Shown here piece by piece: positions 1 to 6,893 of a stretch of 14,171 nt of DNA. The DNA is taken from positions 1 to 14,171 of the forward strand of contig CALDPN010000139.1 in NCBI GenBank assembly GCA_937911235.1, in the 5' to 3' direction. The DNA comes from an uncultured Bacteroidales bacterium. GTDB taxonomy: Bacteria > Bacteroidota > Bacteroidia > Bacteroidales > Paludibacteraceae. Position numbers and translations under genes: made by a program. The notes beneath the pieces are model-generated. The model was not told where the DNA came from. It made no database searches and was given only the letters and a program-made list of their open reading frames with translations. Every line of letters begins with the position of its first letter. The first letter of the stretch is position 1.

Positions 1-116
1 GCTTGCATTTGTTCCATGTTGTTGAAGTTGAATGCTGGGATAGCATAACCTCCTTTGATAGCACCAGCAAACATTTCTTTAGTGTTTACTAGACCTAATT
101 CTTTGTAGTTTACCAT
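1..116 (-). CDS. fba: Class II fructose-1,6-bisphosphate aldolase, N-terminal fragment
   Basis: The ATG at 116-114 opens a frame that runs off the left edge, giving 38 complete residues. It starts MVNYKELGLVNTKEMF and continues with GGYAIPAFNFNN, which I recognise as the N-terminus of class II (zinc-dependent) fructose-bisphosphate aldolase, where the first beta strand of the TIM barrel carries the AIPAFNFNN stretch. The family reversibly splits fructose 1,6-bisphosphate into glyceraldehyde 3-phosphate and dihydroxyacetone phosphate in the cytoplasm. The metal and catalytic residues lie outside the window. No Shine-Dalgarno site precedes the ATG, as is usual in Bacteroidota. A good -7 promoter box lies about 50 nt upstream, and a 16-bp palindrome fills most of the gap just before the start. 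The long intergenic region upstream separates it from dsbD, so it is probably its own transcription unit. Confidence 0.9.
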   Translation of the reverse strand, partial: MVNYKELGLVNTKEMFAGAIKGGYAIPAFNFNNMEQMQ

Positions 117-120
117 ACTG

Positions 121-136
121 TAATTATTAATAATTA
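121..136. repeat. Perfect 16-bp AT palindrome in the fba leader
   Basis: TAATTATTAATAATTA is its own reverse complement. It ends 4 nt upstream of the fba start codon and lies downstream of the predicted transcription start, so it would be in the mRNA leader. It could be an operator or a weak hairpin over the ribosome entry site, or simply AT-rich chance. All bases are A or T, so chance is a real alternative. Confidence 0.4.
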
Positions 137-168
137 GTTAATAAAGTTTCTTTTTTACTTACAAGGTA

Positions 169-184
169 CAAAGGTAATAAAAAA
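169..184 (-). promoter_or_regulatory. Candidate Bacteroidota promoter for fba
   Basis: Read on the minus strand this is TTTTTTATTACCTTTG. Its last eight bases, TACCTTTG, match the Bacteroidota housekeeping -7 consensus TAnnTTTG exactly. It lies about 50 nt upstream of the fba ATG, giving an inferred leader of roughly 45 nt. No clear -33 TTG element is visible; that position is taken by the AATTAGG tandem array. The preceding TTTTTTATTA is shared with two other candidate promoters in the window (7926-7941 and 12754-12769). Confidence 0.65.
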
Positions 185-215
185 TTAGGAATTAGGAATT
201 AGGAATTAGGAATTA
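183..215. repeat. Tandem array of AATTAGG, 4.7 units
   Basis: Four perfect 7-bp AATTAGG units plus a partial fifth. The unit differs by one base from AGTTAGG, which is the reverse complement of the TAACTCC-type unit used elsewhere in the window. It lies immediately upstream of the fba -7 box, over its -20 to -50 region, and is in inverted orientation to the array at 378-411. Confidence 0.9.
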
Positions 216-275
216 TTTTAAGATGGTAGTAAAAAATGAGCAATTATTTTAACTTGCTAATCTTTTATGTATATA

Positions 276-353
276 TTATTAATGAGGGTCAATCCTTAGG
301 GATTAAAAACGAAGCCTGCGGCAAAATCCCTAAGTCTTAACCCTCATTAATAA
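276..353. repeat. 29-bp inverted repeat with 20-nt loop (MITE-like or terminator-like)
   Basis: The left arm is 276-304 and the right arm 325-353. They match at 26 of 29 positions as reverse complements; the three mismatches cluster at the middle. The arms start TTATTAATGAGGGT and end CTTAGGGATT. The 20-nt loop (305-324) contains a small nested hairpin, GCC-TGC-GGC. The element lies downstream of dsbD and upstream of the fba promoter. It has no T-run directly after either arm, so it is not a textbook intrinsic terminator by itself. It could be a non-autonomous mobile element or a transcript 3'-end stabiliser. Confidence 0.85.
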
Positions 354-366
354 CTTCTAACTATTC

Positions 367-377
367 GGGCTACGCCC
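367..377. repeat. Small GC palindrome GGGC-TAC-GCCC next to a 7-bp array
   Basis: GGGC and GCCC form a 4-bp stem around TAC. It is directly joined to the TAACTCC array starting at 378. Together they repeat the theme seen elsewhere in the window of a short GC-rich hairpin beside a 7-bp array. REP-like behaviour is an inference. Confidence 0.5.
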
Positions 378-411
378 TAACTCCTAACTCCTAACTCCTA
401 ACTCCTAACTT
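378..411. repeat. Tandem array of TAACTCC, 4.7 units, touching the dsbD stop
   Basis: Four perfect TAACTCC units and a partial TAACTT. On the coding strand the array begins one or two bases inside the dsbD stop codon: the sequence reads CGA TAA GTTAGGAG. It is inverted relative to the AATTAGG array at 183-215. Confidence 0.9.
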
Positions 412-2383
412 ATCGCAAATATTCTATAAATGTGTTTACGTCTGTTTCGTAGAACATAGGTTCTTTTACCTTTGCGCCAGTGGCAGCATCTACTATAATG
501 TAGCAAGGTTGGGCGTTGTAGCCGTAGATTTTGCTTTGGATATAGGTGTTCTTTTGTCCTAAATATTCTAATGTGGTGCCTTCGGCAGTGATGTATGGCT
601 CGTCTAATTTTATCACCTTATCATCTACATAAAGTGCACAAACAACATATTTTTCGTTTAGGATGTTTATAATTTCTTCATTAGAAAGCACAAGTTCTTC
701 CATTTTACGGCAGTTTACGCAACCATGTCCTGTGAAGTCTATGAAAACAGGTTTGCCAGCAGTTTTAGCAACTGCTAATGCTTCTTCGTAGTCGAAATAG
801 CAGTTTACACCGTGAATACCTTGCAATTTACCAGAATGTGAAACACCATCGATGTGCTCTATTTTTTCTGTTTTAGGCGGAAGCCACCCAGAAAGTATGT
901 TTAGCGGAGCGCCAAAGAAACCACTTATCATATATGCTACAAACAAGAATGAAACCACCGCAGAGGTAATTCGTTTCCAAGTGATTTTTGGTTTTTCGCC
1001 GTCGTTGATAGGGAATTTGATTACACCTAATAAATATAGACCTAAAAGTGTGAAAAGGACTATCCAAATGCCAAGGTATAGTTCTCGAGAAAGTAATCCC
1101 CAGTGATATGTTTGGTCTGGCACGCTAAAGAATTTTAGCGCAAATGCAAGTTCCACAAAACCTAAGATAACTTTAAGTGTGCCCATCCACGAAGATGATT
1201 TTGGCATTTTGTTTAGTAGGTTTGGGAAGAAGGCAAATAGCCCAAATGGCAATGCAAATGCAAGCGAGAATCCTAGCATACCGATGAGTGGTTTAAGGAA
1301 ACTTCCGTTGGCTGCGCCTAGTGCCACTGCTCCAGCAATAGGTAGTGTACATGAGAATGATACTAAAACTAGTGTTAGCGCCATAAAGAATACGCCTACG
1401 TAGCCTGCTCTTTCTTCGTTTTTTACAGATGTGTTTACCCATTTGCTAGGAAGCGAAATTTCATAATATCCGAAAAGTGAGAATGCGAAAATTATGAAGA
1501 TAAGGGTAAATAGTATGTTTGGTAGCCAGTGTGTGCTAAGGATATTTGCAAAGTCGTGTCCTAAAAGAACAGAAAGTACAAGACCAAGTAATATGTATAT
1601 TAGCACTATTGATACGCCATAAAATACTGCGTAACGCTTGCCTCCGTGTTTTAGGAAATATGACACTGTCATTGGTATCATTGGAAGCACGCAAGGAGTA
1701 AGGATGCCTAGCAGACCACCGCCAAATGCAAGTAGGAAGAACCAAAGAAGGTTTTCGTCTGTGTCATTTGTTGAAGCGGCTAATGTTTCTGCACTTGTGG
1801 CAGGCACTTGCACAGTAATAGTTTCTTCTATTGGCACGCACATGCCATCGTCTTGGCAGGCTTGACCAGAAATGTTTATTACAACTGTAAAAGAATCTGT
1901 AGATAGGCGAGACACGGTTGTAGTAAATGTAGCTTCCCCTGCCAAATATCGCTCGGTGGTTTTCAAAATTGGCTCGAAAACTTCGGTGTAAAGTGGTTCT
2001 TCGTTCCATTTTGAGTTAATATTTTCACTCATCAAATTACTTGCTGCGCTCGTGGTGTTTATAACTCCTAACTCCTCACTCCTAACTCCTAACTCCAACG
2101 GCAACCCCGTGCCGTTTTGGTGTTGAGAATAAAGGTGCCAACCTTCTACAATTCCAGCCTTAAGGCTAATTGTTACCTTAGAAGCATCTTCTTGATGTGC
2201 CTCTGCGCTCCAAGTAACAGGATTTTCCATTTGCATTGGATTTACAGCCAATCCGCTTATGCCACTCACACCACTTGCACCCATAAAGCCTTCACCTACA
2301 GGTCCGCCCATGCTCACACTAAATTGTGCCACAGCACAAAGTGGAATCAGAAATAGTAATAATATGCTTTTAAATTTTTTCAT
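410..2383 (-). CDS. dsbD: Thiol:disulfide interchange protein DsbD
   Basis: A 657-residue membrane protein that would carry electrons from cytoplasmic thioredoxin across the inner membrane to periplasmic partners. Residues 1-19 are a signal peptide (LLLFLIPLCAVA). A Gly/Ser-rich stretch (about 22-48) precedes the DsbD-alpha-like domain (about 55-195), which holds the pair C176/C182 in GQACQDDGMC. Membrane segments start near 213; the CcdA-like core has C231 in LTPCVLPMIP and C345 in FSCTLPIAG. The thioredoxin domain (about 525-657) has the CVNC motif at 555-558. All six redox cysteines are present. Odd feature: residues about 96-117 are encoded by the 7-bp repeat array and the CGCTCGTG motif, apparently an in-frame insertion in a loop of the alpha domain. 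The gene starts 11 nt after the TPR gene stop, so the two are probably co-transcribed. Its stop abuts a TAACTCC array. Confidence 0.93.
   Translation of the reverse strand: MKKFKSILLLFLIPLCAVAQFSVSMGGPVGEGFMGASGVSGISGLAVNPMQMENPVTWSAEAHQEDASKVTISLKAGIVEGWHLYSQHQNGTGLPLELGVRSEELGVINTTSAASNLMSENINSKWNEEPLYTEVFEPILKTTERYLAGEATFTTTVSRLSTDSFTVVINISGQACQDDGMCVPIEETITVQVPATSAETLAASTNDTDENLLWFFLLAFGGGLLGILTPCVLPMIPMTVSYFLKHGGKRYAVFYGVSIVLIYILLGLVLSVLLGHDFANILSTHWLPNILFTLIFIIFAFSLFGYYEISLPSKWVNTSVKNEERAGYVGVFFMALTLVLVSFSCTLPIAGAVALGAANGSFLKPLIGMLGFSLAFALPFGLFAFFPNLLNKMPKSSSWMGTLKVILGFVELAFALKFFSVPDQTYHWGLLSRELYLGIWIVLFTLLGLYLLGVIKFPINDGEKPKITWKRITSAVVSFLFVAYMISGFFGAPLNILSGWLPPKTEKIEHIDGVSHSGKLQGIHGVNCYFDYEEALAVAKTAGKPVFIDFTGHGCVNCRKMEELVLSNEEIINILNEKYVVCALYVDDKVIKLDEPYITAEGTTLEYLGQKNTYIQSKIYGYNAQPCYIIVDAATGAKVKEPMFYETDVNTFIEYLR
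2036..2096. repeat. Dispersed repeat inside dsbD: CGCTCGTG motif plus five 7-bp units
   Basis: 2036-2058 matches the motif at 12778-12800 at 19 of 23 positions; the core is CGCTCGTG. It is followed at 2062-2096 by five 7-bp units in the order TAACTCC, TAACTCC, TCACTCC, TAACTCC, TAACTCC. Read on the minus strand it encodes ELGVRSEELGVINTTSAASN inside DsbD. A perfect GAGTTAG array must hit a TAG stop within 21 bases in any frame, and here the TCACTCC variant turns that codon into GAG. Confidence 0.85.
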
Positions 2384-2394
2384 TTTGGCAGAAC

Positions 2395-4269
2395 TTAATT
2401 ATATCTCACAAAGTCGGAGATGTAGATGGTTTCGATAGGGGTGAAGCCTACAGAAGATGTTTGTAGTGCTTCAAAAAGTTTGTCGTATGGATATTTTTTG
2501 TAGTTTTCTAGGGCTTCCATTTTTTTGCCGCTAGCCCATAGACAGTGACCTTTGTATAGATAATACGCCTCGCTATGAGTGGCTTCCACTTCTAGATATT
2601 CTATTTTGTTGAAGCAGTTTAGTCCCTTTTCAAACTCCTTAAGTTCTGTGAAACAAATAGCCAAATTGAAGATAATGCCAATGTTGTTTTCTGAAAGTGA
2701 GTCTGCTATTTGGTAATATTTAAGGGCAGAGTCGTATTTTGATAGTTTTTTGTAGCAATATGCAATGTTTTTGTTTACCCACAAGTTGCCTTCTTCTATA
2801 ATTTCACATTTTTCGTAAGCGTCTATTGCCTTTCTGTAGTCCATAAGTTTTTGGTGGCAATAACCTATTTTCTTGTAGGTTTCTACGCTTTCTTCTATTG
2901 AGGTAACATCTTGTGTTTCTGCCTTTTTTGCTTGAAAAGCGTATAATGCATCTTGATATTGTTCCTTGGTGAAGTAAAAATCTGCTAGTTCAGACAGATA
3001 GGTGTTTTCTTCATTTAGGAATCTAAAGAACGGCGAATTGTAGATATTATAATCTATAGCAAATGGGTCTAGCAGTTGCTCTTTGCCTTTATAAAGCTTG
3101 TAGAAACGATATAAATCTTGAATATAAAGGTTTGAAATGTCTTTTTTAGAGTCTGGAGTTTCTGCCTTGTTGTCGGATGTAACTTTCAGTTGCTCAGATA
3201 GATTCCCTCTTGCACTAGTAGGTATTCTATTTAGATTTAGGCAAAATGAATATTTGTCGCTATCGCACAGAAACATAATATTATCTACTAAATCTAATAT
3301 TTCTGGGTTGTCGTTTCTAAGACCATCTAGTTCTTTGTTGTTGTGATAGAAAGGCAAGAACCAATTTTCTATGCTATCAAAGAAGTACATGTCTTTTAGC
3401 ATACAGAATGAACTATAATTGGTATCTGACCCCTCTTGCATTAGTCCTTGGAAGTTTTCCATTTTTTTGCTAATGCCGCTATCTTCTAGCATTTGCTGAA
3501 TATTTTCAGTTTCTTCGTCCCAATCTTTGTTTTTTGTTATGCTAAAATCGTCTTTAATTTTAGGAGCAATCTTGTTGATAAGTGGAAGAATATTATCTTT
3601 AATCTCCTTGGTAATCTTTTCGGTTTCTTTCGACCTAATAAGTTGTTTATAAATGGTTTGCGCCAGGTGAATCTTTTCGTCAGAGTTGAAAAGTAGATTT
3701 AATTCATTGTTGATATTTGGGTAAAATGAATATCTATTTTTGTGTACTTGAAGACAAATAAGTAGGCCTACGAATGCGCGTGTTGCAATTTTGCTGTTTG
3801 TGTGGTTTGAAAATTTGATAAGAAGAATAATTTTTTCTGCGTCGAACACCTCTATGCAACTAATTGTAATGGCAGAAACACTAAGGCATGTATCAACTTC
3901 GTTCTCATCGTTGCGTAACAACTCCCCAGCCTTGTTTTTTAATTCTTCTGTAATTCTATTTTCTTGCCAGAATTGAGAAAATGCAGGGTTGTAACTCATA
4001 TCCTTGCTCTTTTTCTCTGCGCAAACATCGTCTATGAGTTCGTATGTTTCTTTGATAAGATTTTTGTAAACAGCGTCTCTATTTGGGTCGTCGGTAGGTG
4101 ACGCAAAGTAGAAATTGAGTAGTCGTTGGTAGTTTTCTTTAATTTCAGAAAGACGTTCGGCATTAGCTCCAGATGCTATAAGTGCTATCTGTGCCAATGC
4201 TCTACCCAGTCTTTTTTCTTCCAAAGAAGAGTATAAAATCTTTTTTATATTGTTGATTTTATTGGACAT
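2395..4269 (-). CDS. Cytosolic tetratricopeptide-repeat protein of unknown function
   Basis: A 624-residue protein without a signal peptide or membrane segment. The N-terminal 420 residues look alpha-helical and acidic/lysine-rich and match no enzyme motif I know; they include a WFLPFYHN stretch that I associate with a Bacteroidales-only family, though that recognition is weak. From about residue 425 to 594 there are about five TPR units with the usual W/L-G-Y-A-F/P spacing, for example DYRKAIDAYEKC, KYDSALKYYQIA and EFEKGLNCFNKI. TPRs normally hold partner proteins. The gene is 52 nt downstream of thrC, separated by a 7-bp array, and 11 nt upstream of dsbD. Co-transcription with dsbD is likely, but the spacing alone does not show a functional link. 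No catalytic role is proposed. The ATG at 4269 is the first in frame. Confidence 0.85.
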   Translation of the reverse strand: MSNKINNIKKILYSSLEEKRLGRALAQIALIASGANAERLSEIKENYQRLLNFYFASPTDDPNRDAVYKNLIKETYELIDDVCAEKKSKDMSYNPAFSQFWQENRITEELKNKAGELLRNDENEVDTCLSVSAITISCIEVFDAEKIILLIKFSNHTNSKIATRAFVGLLICLQVHKNRYSFYPNINNELNLLFNSDEKIHLAQTIYKQLIRSKETEKITKEIKDNILPLINKIAPKIKDDFSITKNKDWDEETENIQQMLEDSGISKKMENFQGLMQEGSDTNYSSFCMLKDMYFFDSIENWFLPFYHNNKELDGLRNDNPEILDLVDNIMFLCDSDKYSFCLNLNRIPTSARGNLSEQLKVTSDNKAETPDSKKDISNLYIQDLYRFYKLYKGKEQLLDPFAIDYNIYNSPFFRFLNEENTYLSELADFYFTKEQYQDALYAFQAKKAETQDVTSIEESVETYKKIGYCHQKLMDYRKAIDAYEKCEIIEEGNLWVNKNIAYCYKKLSKYDSALKYYQIADSLSENNIGIIFNLAICFTELKEFEKGLNCFNKIEYLEVEATHSEAYYLYKGHCLWASGKKMEALENYKKYPYDKLFEALQTSSVGFTPIETIYISDFVRYN

Positions 4270-4290
4270 TAATTATTCGTTTTATTAAAA

Positions 4291-4324
4291 TAACTCCTAA
4301 CTCCTAACTCCAAACTACTAACTA
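4291..4324. repeat. 7-bp array running into the thrC stop codon
   Basis: Three perfect TAACTCC units (4291-4311), one degenerate unit AAACTAC, and TAACTA. The last three bases (4322-4324) are the thrC stop TAG on the coding strand, so the array is continuous with the end of the gene. It fills most of the 52-nt gap between thrC and the TPR gene. Confidence 0.85.
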
Positions 4325-5632
4325 TTTTAAATTGTTCAGCAGGAACAATTTAAAATCATCAAACTCTTTGCTAATTTCTACACTTTGTTTTGTACCTTTC
4401 ATAAACTCTTGAAGTTTTGCAGGAATTTCTACTTTTTCGCCGATGATATTTTCTACAGTAGAAAGGAATTTAGCAGGGTGAGCTGTTTCTAGGAATACAC
4501 CTTGTTCGCCATTTTGAAGTAGGTCGTAAAGCGCCTGATAACCGCAAGCTCCGTGTGGATCTAGCAAGTAACCAGTGTTTTTATAACATGCTTTAATGGT
4601 TTCTGTGATGTCTTCGTCTGTATATCTTGCACCGCCAATTTCTTTGCAGATATTTGCGTGAGAATATCCGTAAAGGTCGATAACACGAGCAAAGTTGCTA
4701 GGGTCACCTACGTCCATTGCGTTAGCAAGTGTTGCCACAGATGGGCGAGGATTATATTCACCAGTTTTTAAGTATTCAAAGAAAATATCGTTTCTGTTGT
4801 TTGCTGCAATGAAACGTTTCACAGGCAGACCCATGTGTTTTGCAAATAGACCTGCAGTGATGTTACCAAAGTTGCCACTTGGTACGCAGATAACTGCTTC
4901 TTTTTCTTTGCCTAGTTTTTTAAGTTGTGCGTAAGCATAGAAATAATAGAATGATTGTGGTAAGAAACGAGCCACATTTATAGAGTTTGCAGATGTAAGT
5001 TTGAATTTTTCGTTTAACTCAGCATCCATAAATGCAGATTTAACAAGGCGTTGGCAATCGTCGAATGTGCCTTCCACTTCTAGTGCAGTAATGTTTTTGC
5101 CTAGAGTAGTAAATTGGCATTCTTGAATAGCACTTACAAGTCCTTTTGGATAAAGTACATAAACGTTGATGCCATCAACACCAAGGAAACCGTTTGCTAC
5201 AGCACTACCGGTATCGCCAGAAGTAGCTACAAGCACGTTTACATTTTTGTCTGCTCCTTGTTTTTTGATGAAATAAGATAGAAGACGAGACATAAAACGT
5301 CCGCCGACATCTTTAAATGCAAGGGTAGGACCATGGAAAAGTTCTAAGCTGTAGATGCGGTCGCTCACCTGTACAAGTGGCACATCGAAGCTAAGTGTAT
5401 CGTAAACAATTTGTTTAAGAGCTTCTTCTTCCACGTCTTCGCCAAAGAATGCTTTTGCTACTTCAAAAGACATTTCTTGGAAAGTCATTTTGTCTATGTT
5501 TTCATAAAACTCTGCAGGAAGTTTTTTTATTTCGTAAGGCATAAATAAGCCTTTGTCGTCTGCAAGTCCTTTTACTACTGCTTCTTCTAAAGAAACATTT
5601 TCTACTTTTTTGTTAGTGCTATAGTATTTCAT
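4322..5632 (-). CDS. thrC: Threonine synthase
   Basis: A 436-residue PLP enzyme that converts O-phosphohomoserine to threonine plus phosphate, the last step of threonine synthesis. The PLP lysine is K107 in FHGPTLAFKDVGGRF, and the phosphate-binding loop is in ATSGDTGSAVANG. SANSINVARFLPQ and PSGNFGNITAG are typical for the longer threonine synthases, and the start MKYYSTNKKVENVSLEEA is the usual N-terminus. Length is normal and no key residue is missing. The ATG shares four bases (ATGA) with the apgM stop, so the two are almost certainly translated together. The stop TAG is part of a 7-bp array. No homoserine dehydrogenase or classical thrB lies in the window. Confidence 0.96.
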   Translation of the reverse strand: MKYYSTNKKVENVSLEEAVVKGLADDKGLFMPYEIKKLPAEFYENIDKMTFQEMSFEVAKAFFGEDVEEEALKQIVYDTLSFDVPLVQVSDRIYSLELFHGPTLAFKDVGGRFMSRLLSYFIKKQGADKNVNVLVATSGDTGSAVANGFLGVDGINVYVLYPKGLVSAIQECQFTTLGKNITALEVEGTFDDCQRLVKSAFMDAELNEKFKLTSANSINVARFLPQSFYYFYAYAQLKKLGKEKEAVICVPSGNFGNITAGLFAKHMGLPVKRFIAANNRNDIFFEYLKTGEYNPRPSVATLANAMDVGDPSNFARVIDLYGYSHANICKEIGGARYTDEDITETIKACYKNTGYLLDPHGACGYQALYDLLQNGEQGVFLETAHPAKFLSTVENIIGEKVEIPAKLQEFMKGTKQSVEISKEFDDFKLFLLNNLK

Positions 5633-6837
5633 TTTTTTAGGAATGATTTTATAAATTCATCTTCATTAAGTACTCCGAAAGCGCCTTCTTTTACAGAAAA
5701 TTCGTTGTAAACTTCTACTGCGTCAGCTTCTGCCTCTGGGTTGTAAATAACAAATGGCACTGCGTCTGCAGAGTGAGTTTTAATAGCGCAAGGAGTAGGG
5801 TGGTCTGGAAGAATAGCAATGCTTACAGGCTCGTCCCATTTGCTAACTTCCTCGTATATAGGTTTAACAATTCTGCTATCAAGATATTCAATAGTTTTTA
5901 CTTTTAGGTCGATATCGCCTTCGTGACCAGCCTCGTCGCTAGCTTCTACGTGTAGGAATACAAAGTCATTTTCTTTAAGTGCGTTGATAGCAGCTTCGGC
6001 TTTGCCTTCGTAGTTTGTGTCGTAAAGACCTGTTGCACCTTCCACTTCTATAGATTCAAGTCCTGCATAAATGCCAATACCTTTGATTAAATCTACCGCA
6101 GAAATCACTGCACCACTGCTTATGCCAAACTTGTCTTTAAGAGTTTTCATGCTTGGTTTATAGCCTGGCGACCACACCCAAATGCTATTTGCAGGGTCTT
6201 TACCTTCTGCTTTTCTTTTTAGATTAACAGGGTGATTTTCAAGAAGTTCTTGGCTTTTTAGAATAAGTTCGTTCAGTAGTTTTGCTGTGTTTTCTGCGTC
6301 AGCATTGTCTGCTTTAACTAAAACTTTTTCCACTTCAGTGCCAGGAACATCGTGAGGAGGTGTGCAAGTAACGCGTTTGTCGCCACCTTTCATTATAAGA
6401 AGGTGACGATATGAAATGCCGTTGTGGAAGCAGAAAACTTCGTCGCCAAGTTCTGCTTGTAGAAACTCGATTAATTCTTTTGCTTCTTCGTTTGATATAT
6501 GACCAGCAGAGTGGTTTTTAATCTTGCCGTCCTCAACGCAGATAAGGTTGCAACGCATTGCCATTTCGCCTTCTTGAATAGCAACGCCAATGCTCGCAGC
6601 TTCTAGCGAACCACGACCTTCAAATTCTGTTCTCACATCGTAACCAAGTACGCACATATTTGCTATTTCACTACCTGGTTTGAAACCGTTTGGCACGGTG
6701 TGAAGTAGGCCGCAACGTCCTTTTTTGGCTAAAAGATCCATGTAAGGTTTGTTTGCTGCCTCTAGTGGTGTTTGGTTATTTAGTTTGGCGATGCGTTCGT
6801 CTGCCATGCCATCGCCAAGTATAATTATGTGTTTCAT
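5629..6837 (-). CDS. apgM: ApgM-type phosphoglycerate mutase family protein; candidate homoserine kinase
   Basis: A 402-residue member of the alkaline phosphatase superfamily, of the archaeal-type cofactor-independent phosphoglycerate mutase group. Metal-ligand motifs are visible: D9 in ILGDGMAD, the probable nucleophile S56 in KPGSEIAN, HVEASDEAGHEGD and ILPDHPTPC. NHSAGHIS and CTPPHDVPG fit the same family. The nominal reaction is interconversion of 3- and 2-phosphoglycerate. A bacterial subgroup has, however, been proposed to be a homoserine kinase (the model described as 'proposed homoserine kinase') because it sits with threonine genes. Here it overlaps thrC by ATGA, exactly that context, so homoserine kinase is a serious alternative; the sequence alone does not decide. 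No SD site is seen; the leader carries an inverted-orientation 7-bp array. Confidence 0.85.
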   Translation of the reverse strand: MKHIIILGDGMADERIAKLNNQTPLEAANKPYMDLLAKKGRCGLLHTVPNGFKPGSEIANMCVLGYDVRTEFEGRGSLEAASIGVAIQEGEMAMRCNLICVEDGKIKNHSAGHISNEEAKELIEFLQAELGDEVFCFHNGISYRHLLIMKGGDKRVTCTPPHDVPGTEVEKVLVKADNADAENTAKLLNELILKSQELLENHPVNLKRKAEGKDPANSIWVWSPGYKPSMKTLKDKFGISSGAVISAVDLIKGIGIYAGLESIEVEGATGLYDTNYEGKAEAAINALKENDFVFLHVEASDEAGHEGDIDLKVKTIEYLDSRIVKPIYEEVSKWDEPVSIAILPDHPTPCAIKTHSADAVPFVIYNPEAEADAVEVYNEFSVKEGAFGVLNEDEFIKSFLKK

Positions 6838-6840
6838 ATT

Positions 6841-6869
6841 AGTTAGGAGTTAGGAGTTAGCAGTTAGGA
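6841..6869. repeat. Inverted-orientation 7-bp array upstream of apgM
   Basis: Units AGTTAGG, AGTTAGG, AGTTAGC, AGTTAGG. This orientation is opposite to most arrays in the window, so the apgM leader carries CTCCTAACTCCTAAC instead of GGAGTTAG. The array ends three bases before the apgM ATG. Confidence 0.9.
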
Positions 6870-6874
6870 GTGAT

Positions 6875-6890
6875 GTCTCCTTTTAGAGAC
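6875..6890. repeat. Short hairpin between the DHH gene and apgM
   Basis: GTCTC and GAGAC form a 5-bp stem around a 6-nt loop. It lies 3 nt after the DHH gene stop codon. There is no T-run, so it is unlikely to terminate transcription; it could mark a processing site or be part of the repeat family. Confidence 0.5.
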
Positions 6891-6893
6891 TAA

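Noticed and set aside
183..411. CRISPR array
   Set aside because: The repeats are 7-bp units in direct tandem without spacers, and no cas gene is present.
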